Source: Lumbricus rubellus
Taxonomy: Eukaryota; Annelida; Clitellata; Crassiclitellata; Lumbricidae
Direction of reading: 5' to 3'
Assembly (NCBI GenBank): GCA_945859605.1
Contig: OX243827.1
Location: 7,881,926-7,945,925 of the forward strand
DNA: 64,000 nt
Position numbers and translations under genes: made by a program. The notes below the pieces were generated by a model that had not been told where the DNA came from, did no database searches, and saw only the letters and a program-made list of their open reading frames with translations. Within the stretch, counting starts at the first letter, position 1; each line of letters begins with the position of its first letter. Of this stretch, positions 29,201-42,209 are shown in pieces.

Positions 29201-30221
29201 GGGAGGGACTGTTTTCAAATGATATGGTCGCAGCGTAAGCCCACAGACAGCATTACTTTTGAAATTTCTCTAAAATGATCTATTTCGGGGAGGCTGCACA
29301 CATAAACCCCTGAACACACCCAGGAGAGGGTATTGCAATTGTAATGTACGGGTGCAGCGGGGTGGAGCACTACCGTTGAGGAGGGTTTGCTATCCAAACG
29401 CTCCAATCGCGCGGGAAAAAGTAAACCGTTCCGTTCGTAATCATCTCCCTTTCGATCTCCATTTCCCAACTCCGCTGCAGCTGTTCGTTCACTTACAGTG
29501 CCAGTCTCAAGCTTGCACGAGAGAGGAGGGCAACAGCAATGATCTTCCCCATCACATGCACAGTGTCTTTAAACTGAAACCACTACTACTTTGCAGTCTA
29601 TACTAATCTGCCTCTGCCTATCTGTCTGTGTCTGCATGTGCATGCAGCGCATCTCCCTCTCCGTCTCCCAGTCCCTGTCCCTCTTCCTCTCCCTCTTCTT
29701 CTCCCTCGCCCTCTCTCCGGTTTCCTCCACGGTCCATTGACACGTCGTTATAGGAATGACTTATGATTCTCCATTGAACCGTCCACCCCCACCCCCGCAT
29801 CCCATCCCTTCCCTGTCCCACTCCGTCCGTCCCCATGCAGTCCCTCTGCAGACCACCCGACCGACCGACCGACCCATCGTCCGTCTATCTCAGCATCTGC
29901 CGTCGTCGTCCCTCTCCTAGGTCGCCCGTCATCGAACCCTCGACCGTCGCCTGCCAGGCGCCATTGTCCCACACCGCTCGTCCACCGATCATCAATTATC
30001 GCCCGTTTTACTCGCCGGCGAATAGATGTCGCTAGCTACCGCTCTCCGACGGCGACGGAGCCCTGCGATTGGCCGCAACGTTTCGCTCTCATGTAGCGCA
30101 ATTTCGCGTCTAAGTGGCACGCATTCAAAGGCCGCGCAAGTGGTAATCACGATTTCATGACCCGGGCCCCGTCTCCGGTCAACCGCGCCGCCCTCCCTCT
30201 CCCTCCCCGTCCGTATCTCGC
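26300..30221. other. Intergenic region with TA/CT repeats and one hAT element
   Basis: No gene recognised. TA-rich microsatellites at 27585-27760 and 27900-28025, a LINE-type 3' tail fragment at 27485-27540 (GCTTGAAGGGGCGCTATAGC), purine-rich GGGA repeats at 28750-29210, and a CCGACCGACCGACC-rich GC island at 29760-30220. Confidence 0.55.
28315..28660. mobile_element. hAT-type nonautonomous element with 8-bp target duplication
   Basis: Terminal inverted repeats CAGCGGTTCCCAACC and GGTTGGGAACCACTG are flanked by GTGTATAC at 28307-28314 and 28661-28668. The interior has repeated AAAAAGTGGCCCT units. This terminal sequence is shared by well-known hAT (Charlie-like) MITEs in animals. No transposase is encoded. 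Confidence 0.8.
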
Positions 30222-31976
30222 CCGGTGTGGCGTGTAATCCTGTCCGGCATGAAATTATGTCCGGAGAGCGTTGCTATTGGTTCATGTGACCGATGACATC
30301 AGATAGCAACTGTCAAGCTAAAGCATCATGAAATCTTGTCCGGGAAAGACATAAAATACCAAAGATAATAATTCCAGCGCATGCAGTCTGTCCGTCTAAT
30401 AATAGACATCGACATCTATATTTAGAACTTGTTATTAAACAGTAACCACATATCGTTTCCGGTAAAGACCTCAAATACTAAAGATAATAATTCCAACGTC
30501 CCATAAAATTGGGAACTATGATTACGAGAAATAGGGCAAATTAAAATTAATTATTAGCCTAATCGTAGAGGACTTGCGATTATAGAAGATACCTGGAGCA
30601 TATTGCATAGAATAGAAACCACAAATTAATGTCTTATGCAGAATATTTTATGCTCACAGGGTAGCTTAGGCTACTAGGCTGGTAGCCGATTTATAAAAAA
30701 ACGAAAATAGGCTACATCATACATGTACATGATAATTCAAGCACTGGAATAGGCTATGTAAGGCGATATAAAACACGAACACTATTTAGGGCCTATTTGC
30801 GTTTAATTAACTATAAGGCACTCCTCCTTCATAATAACCACTCAATTATCTAGCCACGTCATCTCGGCATACTTTCTATCATAATTGGATATTCTAGTGA
30901 AACAGTAGGCCTACATTAAGACACTATATATTGGCAATTAAAACTCGGGGCCAAATAACTGCTTAACAGTGCTAGGCCTACACGCAGCCTACACATACCA
31001 ACACATTTATAGCAATAATTTTTATGTAGGCTATTGGTGAGTTCTAACCCAGTTTCACTGTAGGCTTTCAATGGCTAGTTGGCTACCAATCGATCAGTAG
31101 GCTGCTATTAAAATCAGTCAGTCAGTCGAAGTATAGGCCTAACAATTATTGTTCATGACGCCTAGAGGCCCTAGACGGTTTTAGACCACCAGCAAACGCA
31201 TCGTAGTTTAAATTGTAGGCCTACAAGAATAAATTAAAGAAACATTTAAGCAAAGCAAAATTTCTCATAATGAAGCTGTTGGCAAAAGAGGCAACTCTAT
31301 GAAGTGTTACATTATAATAATTATTGTAACAATTATTGGCGTGGGTCAAGTAGGCCTATTGTATGGATTGACTTATGGGGAGAGAAGAGGTAGCTCTAGG
31401 CCTAGTGAAGAATGTGAAAAGGATTTAAGAGGATATAGCGGAAAAGAGCAGAGTAAGTCCTAGAACAGAGTGCTTCAAAACTCTAAAAATCAGGAGGGAT
31501 GAAGCCTGAACGGGTGAGTTTTCTTAAAACATCGTTAAGACGTCTACGCTCCATGGCACTTGCTAATAGCCTACCGACCACACAGCAAAGGCATAAAGTA
31601 TGCTAATCTCCGCATGGCGGTAGCTCTAACGACATAAAAAAGCCGTAATTTTTGCGCATTTGCTTAAATCATCCCAATAAAAACCATACTATATTATTAT
31701 GTTGTCTTAAATCCTTCAAACCACTCATAATAATTATGTTTATCATGACTGTGATAATAAAGCACGCTTCAAAATAGGCCTATGTTAAAAATAAAGCGCT
31801 ACAAAATTTGCGAGTAGCCTACCATGGTGATCTGATGGCGATTGCTGATGCTTCGTGAATTTGCAGAGACATCTTACATTAATTTTAATATAATTATGAT
31901 GCTTATGGAAATTTGGCCTTCTTTCGCGAAATACGAAATTTAGAATACAGTACGAAGATGGAGTCTTGCGGACAAG

Positions 31977-34900
31977 ATGAAAGGTGCTGACTTTGAAGAA
32001 CTTCAGTTATTTATGAGAACGGGAACATACCCAGAAAACAAAACAGAGAACGAGAAACGATGTTTGCGAAGGGCCGCAAAGACTTTTGTGGTAGATGGTG
32101 AGTATCCATTTGAACTAAATTTGGTACTTATGGGTTATCTACCCCGATTTATGTAAATTTGCATGTGCTTCTCTGTAGACTTGCATTATTGGACAGTAAT
32201 GATTGCATCTATCACTGCATGTAGTACACGGGCATTTCAACATGAACCTAATCATTACTATGGCAGACCTTTTTGGTAAATAGAAATAGACCCAGATTTC
32301 GGTAATCCTTCACTTTAGCGTCCGAAGTTATTTCAAGGTAGCATCAGATGTTATATACTCCGGATTTTCAGCGTTTTATCGTTTCAAATTAATGCCGCGT
32401 TCACTGACGGATGTTTGCAGAAACTTACTTAAATGGAAGCTGGATTAATGAAAATATTCATGGCAAATTGGAGCTGGATTGGTGAAAAATCATTGTTATC
32501 TAATTAGAAGTTGGATGGCAACTATTGAATGACGCGATTGGCATTAATAATTTCGGACGTTAAAGACGATCAGTTAAACCCGGAATATATAATATAAGAT
32601 GCTACCATTGAAACCACTGAAATACTTTCGGACGCTAAAGTGAAAGATTACCGTTAGATTTTCGTGTGTTCGTATGAGGGTTAAAAAAATTAATGTTCAT
32701 CAAACGAGTCGTAGCAAATGTAGTTCAAAATTTTAGCTACCGAAAAATATCAATTGTCAAAGTTATTTCCAATATTATATTCATGTGGTGTAGCTTTTAA
32801 CTTGTAAATGCAGAATGTCCACTTGTTCAGCTAGCTAAAATAAACCCAGATTTTACCTAGAAATTTCCAGAAACCCAGACGAAGGCAAAAAACAAATCTA
32901 GTGTAAAAACCCAGCAGTGGCATCACTGCTGCTCACAAATAAAATTCAACTTTGAAATATTTCCCCATATCGCTTTTTCTTCAGATTTCTACCACATATT
33001 CTTTAGTCTATTTCAAAACTTTTCGTGTAAAAATTTGCTTGCCATAGTAAATGAGCGGGTTTAAGACTTAATTGACCGGACTATATTAGGGCCTACTTAA
33101 TAATTATTTAGAAATGATTTTAAAAGCTCACATCCAACGTTTTTCAGCTATAAGTTTGCAGTATCTATGGACATATAAATGATCCATGTAGCCATCTTAG
33201 CAGATCAGCCATCCTATATCAAGACTATCAATATATTGATCAGGACTTACTTTGTTTTCTATGAAACAAATTACTATATACTATAATGCATTTGTTTTTC
33301 TACAAAGGTCAAGTTCTATATTACACAGCCAGTGGAAACCGAAGACTGGTGGTCGAAACAGAAGTGGATGTGCTGCGAATACTCCTGCAAAATCATGAAA
33401 GTTTGGCTCATCAGGGAGTCGAACAACATACAAGTGGCCAGGACAGTCCATCAACCTCAACTATTCTTGGTGATAGAACCTCAGCGGGGAAAACACTCCA
33501 AGGAGCAGTCACTACAGAAGATTTTCAATCAGATGAAATGCAACGTTGGTATGAAAAGTGCTTGATATAATATATGTAGAAGCTAAAATAAGGCTTATTG
33601 AATTTATAGTTAGTATGTATGTATATTGTATATGACCATTTATATAGCACCTCAGCAGGAATTTCACGAATGTGCTTCTTTGTTTGTATGTTTCTAAAAG
33701 CAAATATTTGTGTTTGTGCCCACGTAGCTATGCAACATGGACAAAAAATAGGAAATCTAAGCAATTCATATTATGTTCTCATACTTTTACCTGCACGTGT
33801 AGAGAGCTTCAAGGGCCCTATAAAAATGGATATATAAATAAATAGGTGCAAAGAATATGAATAACCGGCACCAGCTTATGTTGATGTAAGTATTGGTTAT
33901 GGCTTTTGTGTATATCGATTGCTGATGTTGGATACTAGTTTCTGTGTTCTGTGTCACATAGCATTGCATCAAGAAGACAGCACGAAGAAGGGCTTGGCAG
34001 ATTACATCATGGGATCACCTGAAATGAAAGTGAGTGAATTACTGATAAGTGTAATGTTCCAGTTAGACTTTCTTAGCCAGCAATTCTGTTGGTGCAGGAA
34101 GAAGTGTGCATTCCAAGAATTAAGCAGCTACTGTGCTGTATGAATTTGAACTAATAAACACATGTGCAATAATTATATTTAACATCTCATGTAGCACAAT
34201 CGCTACATGTTCTCAAGGCTAGTATTATAATAACTAGATATAATAATATATTGCTCTACCTGGCAGTTAAGAAAAAATCTTCTGGGAAGTATAGGTCATC
34301 TTTTTCTGGCACACAATGTTTTAATACAATATCCATGTTTTTACTGGGTTATATCAGAATTTTATATTATGGTGAAACATTTCAACAGGAACAATTGGCT
34401 GCAGTTGTGTTGGGAAAGATTCGTCCTTCCATAAGTACTGCATCCTACAAGAAGTCACGCAAGTCTGCAGAAGAACATCGTAGACTGATTTTACAAGGAT
34501 TTGGCCCTATGGAAACAGATGATCTGGTATGTGAACTATGCAGTACATATGATTTGCCAGTTTCTTACATTTTTGCTACCTGTCTCCAACCTCACAGTGC
34601 ATTGAGCTCTTCACTGCGGAAACGGAGGACCTTTTGGTTCTGCAAGCTCGCACTTCTATCAGACATCGCTTGGCCTTTTCTATTGTGGATTCCACCATCT
34701 GTGATTATAGCCCATGATCCTAGCGAATCCTACTTTTTTTAGCTGTAGCTGGGCTGGGAGCCCCTCTGAGTAGATCTCTTGAAGAGGCGATACGTAACTT
34801 TTCGAAATGAATGAATCAAGGAGTAACAGATGTTGATGGCTTCAGTAACATGGATGTTTGTTTGTGAAGGCTCTCATTATTTAGCTTGTGTTTCTTGCTT

Positions 34901-35786
34901 TTATAACCATTGGCACTTTCATTTGCAGGTTTAGGACATTGTGATTTCCCGTGTGAGACCCTGTATCGACCAAAACAAGATCAGGACATGCGCTATCTGG
35001 CTGATGTGTGGATTCCAGAGGTATGTATATGATTGTCAAGCATTCAATAATTCGTTCCCGACATTTTTGTAGCTCTTCAAGAGTACCTACTCAGACCCAA
35101 TCAAAGCTAAAGAGAACAGTCTTACCAGTAGAGTAGAATGTAGTCTCAGAGACATGGTTTAAGACTTCAATCAATGTCCGCTAACATTGTTTAATTGTTT
35201 TATATTTGCACACTGATTGTATTGTATCTGACCATTTATAAAGCGCTTATCGCAGCAAGAACCTTTCAGAAGCGCTCCCAGTGCGTTCAGTCCCTAGAAA
35301 ACAGGCGTTTTTAGACGAGAGAAAGACGAGGATACTCTACCAGAGAGGATGGTAGTGTATCCTCGATGGAAAAAGTGCTAGCACTTTAAGCTGTTGCTAA
35401 CAGATGAATCATAGCTGCAGTAATTTTTAGAAATTGATTAGTATTGTAGATAGCGTTAGAATAGAATGTTGTAGATAGCATTAAAATATATAGCGTTAAA
35501 ATAGCTATTACATGTGTACATATTTTGCGAATTTATGAAGGGTCCAGGTGACCTCTGGCAAATCTGTTTGCGACTCCTCTGTGTGGGGGTCGCGAACCAG
35601 AGGTTGAGAATGTTATATGATGGGAATCTGTGAAATACTGCAGTTTTGGGGTAACTGAAGTTTTTGCCTAATTCTAATACTCTTATGTTTCACTTGTAGG
35701 CTATGATTTTTGCGATACAGCAAGTGGAAGCAGAACGAATATTTCGCGAGTTCATTCCAGTCAATGAAGGAAATGGTTGGTGGTAG
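31977..35786 (+). CDS. GIN1-like N-terminus / PWWP3A-like C-terminus hypothetical protein (multi-exon, model partly uncertain)
   Basis: Predicted exons: 31977-32097, 33308-33469, 33962-34029, 34389-34526, 34929-35020, 35700-35786. Exons 1-2 encode LQLFMRTGTYPENK, LRRAAKTFVVDGQVLYY, RRLVVETEVDVLRILLQ and HESLAHQGVE. This resembles the N-terminal zinc-binding region of gypsy-integrase-like GIN1 (RTGEY...IRRAAKKFVF...LFYVG...RLVIVSEEE...HHG). The DDE integrase core is not present. Exons 5-6 encode DMRYLADVWIPEAMIFAIQQ, resembling the PWWP3A/MUM1 C-terminus (IRFILDVLLPEAIICAI). Phases fit for exons 1-2-3-4 and 5-6. Exon 4 ends in phase 0 while exon 5 needs phase 1, so a small exon or alternative donor is missing; a LINE fragment occupies that intron. 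Exon 2 could instead read through to a stop at 33570. Start ATG 31977 is the first in frame after a TAG. Function unknown. Confidence 0.6.
34570..34812 (+). mobile_element. 5'-truncated LINE 3' end
   Basis: Part of the terminal ORF2 region of the same LINE group is recognisable (ARTSIRHRLAFSIVD, compare [15 protein letters not shown] in the 10-13 kb element). It is followed by the 3' tail GAGCCCCTCTGAGTAGATC, TTGAAGAGGCG and ATGAATGAAT. It has frameshifts. It lies in the intron between exons 4 and 5 of the GIN1-like gene and may obscure the splice phase there. Confidence 0.65.
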
Positions 35787-36698
35787 GAGACAGCCCCCAA
35801 TCCTGATGGATATCAGACGTGGTTCCATGTGAATTGGCGACACCTTCTGTGGCTGGACATCCTCCTTAGCTCTTTCTGCCTCTCCTCATCCTCCATTCAT
35901 ACAGAGCCAGTTAACTACTATGTGACTCTCTTTATTGAGCCATTGGTTGTAGTGGGCCTATATTTTCTGTAATGTCCTGGCCCGACATAAATTAAGACAG
36001 TTTTGACTTTAGGTTCTTAAGGAACAGATTGGAGTGGCTTCTGAGAATCAAGTGCAGTGTAGCAGGGAGACCATTCCAGGTTGTAGGAACAGCAACCGGG
36101 GAACAAGAAGCTCAGCTACCGACGAGAGGCTAGGGACGGTCCCTCCCAAATTTTGCCGCAGACTGCTGCTAATAGCCGTTACAATATAGCACAGAACATT
36201 AAGAACGTAGCTTCTCAGCATTAAGGCGTCTCAAGACGTACCTATAGAACAGTACGAGTTAAGAGTGTTTGAATCATTTAGCGGTCCTGCGTGTACATTG
36301 CGACTCATTCGACAGTGTTGGTGTCTCACAGATTGCACGTGAATTTGTTGCTAAGTGCGAATCACGGAAACTGATCTTTGGTGATAGGAAATGAATGTGG
36401 TGTTTAGATAACTGTTTAAACTACTGTGGCACTGATATTAGTTATTGTGAGGGTTGGTCTAGCAGTTGGCTTAACTAAGACTCAGGTTGAAGTTGAACCG
36501 TTGAACAACTTTTTGCCGAATAAGTTGTTTCAATGATGATTTTTCTGTTCTTGTGAACTATGCATGTTGTAATTAAATTAAATGCCTACATAAACAATTG
36601 AAGTTTATACTCTTGAATGCAGGTTGACAAATGAAAAGTGTTGTTAATAAGCACTTGACAAGTTTTTCTTAGCATATGAAACCTTTATTTAGTATTAT

Positions 36699-36923
36699 TG
36701 TTTGTTTGTTTGTATGTGCACTTGTTATAGCGCCCCTTCAAGCTCTCTCTACTCAGAGGCACTCCTGAATGCAGAGTGGACACTGCATCGGAGTTTCACG
36801 CCTGAGGCGCTGAGCAATTGTGAGTGAAGGACTTGCCCAAGATCCTTCCGCAGCGAGGTGGATTCGAACCTCGAACCTTCCGGCTTCAGGGCAACAACGC
36901 CACCACTGCACCACCGCACCCCA
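36699..36923 (-). mobile_element. tRNA-derived SINE
   Basis: Minus-strand copy with head GGGGTGCGGTGGTGCAGTGG, B box GGTTCGAATCCACC, body GTCCTTCACTCACAATTGC, tail GAGTGCCTCTGAGTAGAGAG...GGGGCGCTATAACAAGTGC, and an (ACAA)n end at 36699-36715. It lies downstream of the GIN1-like gene. Confidence 0.75.
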
Positions 36924-38625
36924 CTTGTAGAAGGGAATTAGATTGCACCCAGTCTCATCTGTCATGCTGTGGGAAAGGTGTAAGTGGTTGAGACTGACTT
37001 TTTCGCTGCATAAAGAAAACCATGGCAACAAGCAGGAAAAGTGTAGCAAGCTCACTGATTTGTTAAATCTGGGATGTTATGAGTCTGATGCGCTCTTGAA
37101 GAACAAGTTAAAAGCTGTCATGTAGTCACCAATCAAATAATTTCTGTTTCATTATATGTAATAGTGGTAGCAAGTGTTTTAAAAAATTTGACTGCTAAAG
37201 TAATTGTCTCGATTGAGATTTGAGAGGCAGTGTAAAATGGAACATTGAGATAAATGAACTGATTGTGTAAACCAACGCTGTGAATAAATTGTGCTATATA
37301 CAAAATATATGTATAACAATAATGACAACTACGTACGAAGTGGCTCGCTTTCACAATTATACGCAATTGCTGTATAAACCTCTCTAGTCCCGTTGTTGAG
37401 CGCACAAGCATAAGGTGATGGCAAAAAAAGCTAACCGTAGTCATGTCAGTGTCCAGAGAATAACCAGGGGAAAAATAATGATAACTAATTTATGATGTAC
37501 AATTATTGTATTTCACTGCAATCGATATCGTATCCATTGCAATGTTCACTAGATAGGCCTACCTCAAATGCACTGCAGCGAATATGTTCAGCTGACACCT
37601 TTCCGTACCAGCACAGTCATAGACAAATGGAAGAAGTAGGCCTAGGGTTCTGCAGACAAAATGGAAGTTCTATTGCACACGGCATCGATTACTGCAAATT
37701 AATTAAATGTACATGTATATGCTTGCTTTAGCATATTCTAAATTATTCACCAGTGCGTGTGTTTTAGCGTTGGATCCATACAAGTTGGATTGATGAACAG
37801 AATTGGTGCAAAAATAGAAGTAGGATTAATGAAAATGAATATAATAGTTATTGCGCCCGAGAAAATGTTGCCTAAACAGAGGCAGAATTGATATAAGCAT
37901 TCACGCGACGCTAGAAGTCGGATTGATTATAAAAAAGAATAAATAATGCTGCATGTGGCTAATATATTTAGAAAGCCGAATCGATTATAAACAGAAATAT
38001 GGAGCAGTGAAATTAGCTGAGGCATTTATGAAGTCCGCAAGCCATTTTCAGATTTAACCCATATTTACATACGCCACTACTCATAACCACTTGGCCTGTT
38101 CTACGATGGGAATTTCTATCTAAAAATAGAAACAGGGTCATCGGCGTTCATCGCAAAGACAATTACAAGCATGGTGCTTTACAACAATAATTCCACTGTT
38201 CACACCCATGTTTTATGATCTGATGACAAAAATATATCTAGCAAGTGTTACTGATATTTTATCTTTCAAACGGACAATATCTCACGAAATACTGCGTCGA
38301 CAAGCGGCATACATGTAACAGCGAAGTCGGACACGATTTCATGCCGGACAATATCTCATACATAGGCCGCATGAAATACTGTCTTGACAACGGAAGTGGG
38401 CGGAGCCGGACAATATTTCATGGCCGGACATAATTTCATACCACACCGGCCGGGTCCGCTCGCACGGAACCGCGTTTCGACAGACAAATTGCGTCCAATC
38501 GCCACATGTGGTTTGTTTCGCTGACAGGTGATAAAGCGCCCCCTAGACGACGCTTCCTTACTTGCTTGCTTGCGCTGCTGGTCCTCCCGTTTTCCATGGT
38601 CGCGCGGACGATTACGTGGCGCATT

Positions 38626-39082
38626 CAGCGTTGCCACTCCTTGGGTTTTTTCACAAGATCTTGGTTTTTTTAATCGGAACTTGGGAAATGGGTTTTTTGC
38701 GAAGAACTTGGGCTTTTCTTTGGTTTTTTTCGGCCAAAAAATCTTGAGTTTTTTCTCCGAACTTGGGAAATGGGGTTTTTTCGAAAAAAGAGGTTTTTTC
38801 GGAAAAAATTTGGGTTTTTTGCTTGGGAATCGGAAATTTGTTAAAATTTTCAAAAAATTTGGACCAAAATTATGACTTAAAAAAGGCATCAGATTTTTTG
38901 GGACGGGAAAATTATAACATTTCCGAAAAATTTTGGCCGGATGAGATGACTAAAAAAAGGTCATCAGAATTTTTCGGAGGTAAAATTGTGAAAATTTGGG
39001 AAGATTTGGGCAACTTGGGTTTTCTTGGGTTTTTTTACCGACCAACTTGGTTCTTTTTAAATTTTTCAAAGTGGCAACGCTG
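38626..39082. mobile_element. hAT-type nonautonomous element with 8-bp target duplication, T-run interior
   Basis: Termini CAGCGTTGCCACT and AGTGGCAACGCTG are perfect inverted repeats, and GGCGCATT is duplicated at 38618-38625 and 39083-39090. The interior consists of variants of CTTGGGTTTTTTCGG. It includes a GATGACTAAAAAAAGGTCATCA-like hairpin (38941-38966) that also occurs in two other repeat families of the window. Confidence 0.8.
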
Positions 39083-39524
39083 GGCGCATTCCGACGTGGT
39101 GTAGCTGACCAAAACCACGGCAGCGTAAACGCAAGGATGCGCTTGACCAGACGAGTCGTTGTTTATGAAGTGGGGTTCATCAGAGCGTGGAGGTCTCGCT
39201 TCATTCCAATTCCAGCGAGCGATGACATTAAACGCGTCGTTCGAGTTTTGTATACGCAACAATAATTCCCGCGATGAACGATCGCTTTATCTAGCGCTAT
39301 TCGTCCCGTGCTCCACCTCATCCGACCATAAAGATTTGTCGCGCGACGACCAAAGGCTAGCGATTGGGGGGAGGGGGTTGGGGGTTGGGGGGGGGGGGGG
39401 TTCGGTGCTTAAACGAGAGTTGTATGAGGTGTTGTTTCTAAGTTATAGGCCTACCGCATTTTCCTTGTGTATACACAAGGCCTAGAAGAGAGGAAGACAC
39501 CGATAGACGGAGAGGGACACGCAG

Positions 39525-39862
<338 letters not shown>

Positions 39863-40399
39863 GAGGCGGACCAGGGTGAGAATTGCAAGAAGGTGAGGGT
39901 TTCAACCGCTCCAGTCTTTGTTATATTCTTTGCAGACGTCAACTCCGCATTGTCTCACCCCAATTATGTTCTTAGAATTCTCTTACTCATGAGGCGGACT
40001 GTTGGTGTAAAAACAGCCGCACTGCAAGTCGTTCAATCGGGTTGTTATAATACAGCCTTAATCTAGATCAAATGGAGACCAGGGGTCTGATCATGCCACA
40101 TGTATCGACTGTGTATCATGATGTGCATCAAGATCTTTGAAGTTATAGCAAAACGAAAAGCTGATGAAGATCGTCGATGAGAAAAACCAATTTAACTGAC
40201 ATTAAAGTCAAACAGACGATTGCAAGCGCTTCTCACCCCCACCCACCACCAATCACACGTCTTCCGCATCTTTAGAGATGCTGCATGCTCTCCCTCCTCA
40301 GCAGCTTAAGGCACGGCTATTATTCATTGAATGTACGAGAAAGAAAAAGCTTATAGACGCGATATGGTATGTATACAACTGTTTGATGAGATTTTGATT

Positions 40400-41177
40400 T
40401 GTTTGTGAGCATGTGTGCTTGTGTGTGTGTGTGTGTTCGTGAGGGTGTGTGTGTGTGTTTGTGTGTGTGAGTGTATGCTTGTGTGTGAGTGTATGTTTGT
40501 GTGTGCGTGTATATGCGTGTGTGTGTGTGTGTGAGTGCGTGTGTGCGTGCATGTGTGTGCGTGTGTGCGTGTGTGTCTGTGTTGGTGTGTCACATGCCGC
40601 AGTGGCTCCACCTGGTGCGGCTGCTCATCATGCAGACGGCTCTTGATGTTCATTGAAACTTCGATTTAGAATTATAATCAAATAACAATGCTTGACGACG
40701 ACATCGCTGCTGCCGCTTGTCATCTGCAGTATACTTATAATATACTTACAACAAAACACGTTCTATTCTTCTTCTCTTTCTTCTGCTAATGCTTACAATC
40801 CTGGATATCATTGTGTATGTATATGCGCGCGTTCGTATGTGCGCATGCATGTTTGCATCACATGTATAGTTTGTATACCGCGTAAACGTGCGCGCGCGCA
40901 TTTATGAGTCTGTGTCTCGGTCTGCACGTATACATGTGGGTGCGCGCGTATGTGGGCGTTTGTGCGCCGGTTTATTATATATAGACTATAGCATGTGCTT
41001 GTATGTATATGTGTGTTTGCGTGTGCATGTGTGTCTGCGCGCTTGTGTAAGAGCGTTTGTTTAGGTGTGAGTATACGTTTGTGTGTGCGTGCGCATGTGT
41101 AAGTGCGTTTGCGTCGGCGTATTTGCGTATGTGCGAGCGTATTTGTGTGTGTGTTTGCGTGTGTGTGTGTGTGTGTT

Positions 41178-41220
<43 letters not shown>

Positions 41221-41230
41221 ATGCTCGCGC
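40400..41230 (+). repeat. GT-rich microsatellite region
   Basis: Interrupted (GT)n with GTGTGC and GTGTTT variants at 40408-40590 and 40810-41220, including alternating pyrimidine-purine GCGCGCGC at 40890. No coding sequence is supported. Confidence 0.85.
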
Positions 41231-41451
41231 GCGTGTTCTATTCAGTGGATATAGAAGTAAAAGAGTTAACTGTTAATCTACACATAGGTCTATATACACA
41301 TGTTTTTGTATACCTGCCATATATCATGAGTCTTGTTTTCACTTCTAAGGACCACCGAAGTTAACTGATTGATTGACATCTGGATATGCATGCAGTATAC
41401 ATCAATAAGTGATCAAAGATTGAAGACAGAAAACGACCTTTTAAGTGGATC

Positions 41452-42146
41452 AGTAGATAAGTAACTGTCTCTTTAAACCCAAGTCATGTTTAAACCCACA
41501 TCATGTTTAAACCCACATCATGTTTAAACCCACATCATGTTTAAACTCAGTGTATGTTTAAACTCAGACCACTTCAACTTGGAGAGCGGTCAAAGGTCAA
41601 TTGCTTTGCAACCCCATTTATTTGTATAGTACTTGCCGTCCAACCCTAAGTGCCCTCCCTCCCTCCCTCCCTCCCTCCCTCCCTCCCTCCCTCCCTCCCT
41701 CCCTCCCTCCCTCCCTCCCTCCCTCCCTCCCTCCCTCCCTCCCTCCCTCCCTCCCTCCCTCCCTACACGCACTGCAATCTCGGGTCTTCTCAATTTGGAG
41801 AGCGATCAAAGGTCAATTGCTTTGTGTGACAAAACAACTCACTTTGTAACCCCACTTCATTTAGAGAGAACGCATGCACATACACACAAATATCTACACA
41901 CACACACACACACACAAATACCTACCCACACACACACACACACAAATACCTACCCACACACGCACACACACACAAATACCTACCTACACACATACGCACA
42001 CACACACATACACACACAATTACCTACACACACACACACACACACGCACGCACACACAAATACACACACACACACGCACACACAAATATCTACCCACACA
42101 CACACGCACACACAAATATCTACCCACACATACACACACAAATACC

Positions 42147-42209
<63 letters not shown>

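Larger units (their letters stand above)
30222..38452. repeat. Inverted terminal-like repeats bracketing an 8.2-kb region
   Basis: At 30222-30272 the plus strand reads CGGTGTGGCGTGTAATC, then TGTCCGGCATGAAATTATGT and CCGG. At 38452-38400 the minus strand reads CGGTGTGGTATGAAATTATG, then TCCGGCCATGAAATATTGTC and CGG. Further ATGAAAT-TGTCCGG units follow on both inner sides (30330-30350; 38275-38360). GCC lies outside both ends, perhaps a 3-bp target duplication. The GIN1-like gene lies between. Two unrelated MITEs in opposite orientation are also possible. Confidence 0.45.

Noticed and set aside
41478..41565. Four short repeats that might suggest a CRISPR-like array
   Set aside because: TTTAAACCCACATCATG units are adjacent without spacers: an ordinary tandem repeat in a eukaryotic genome.
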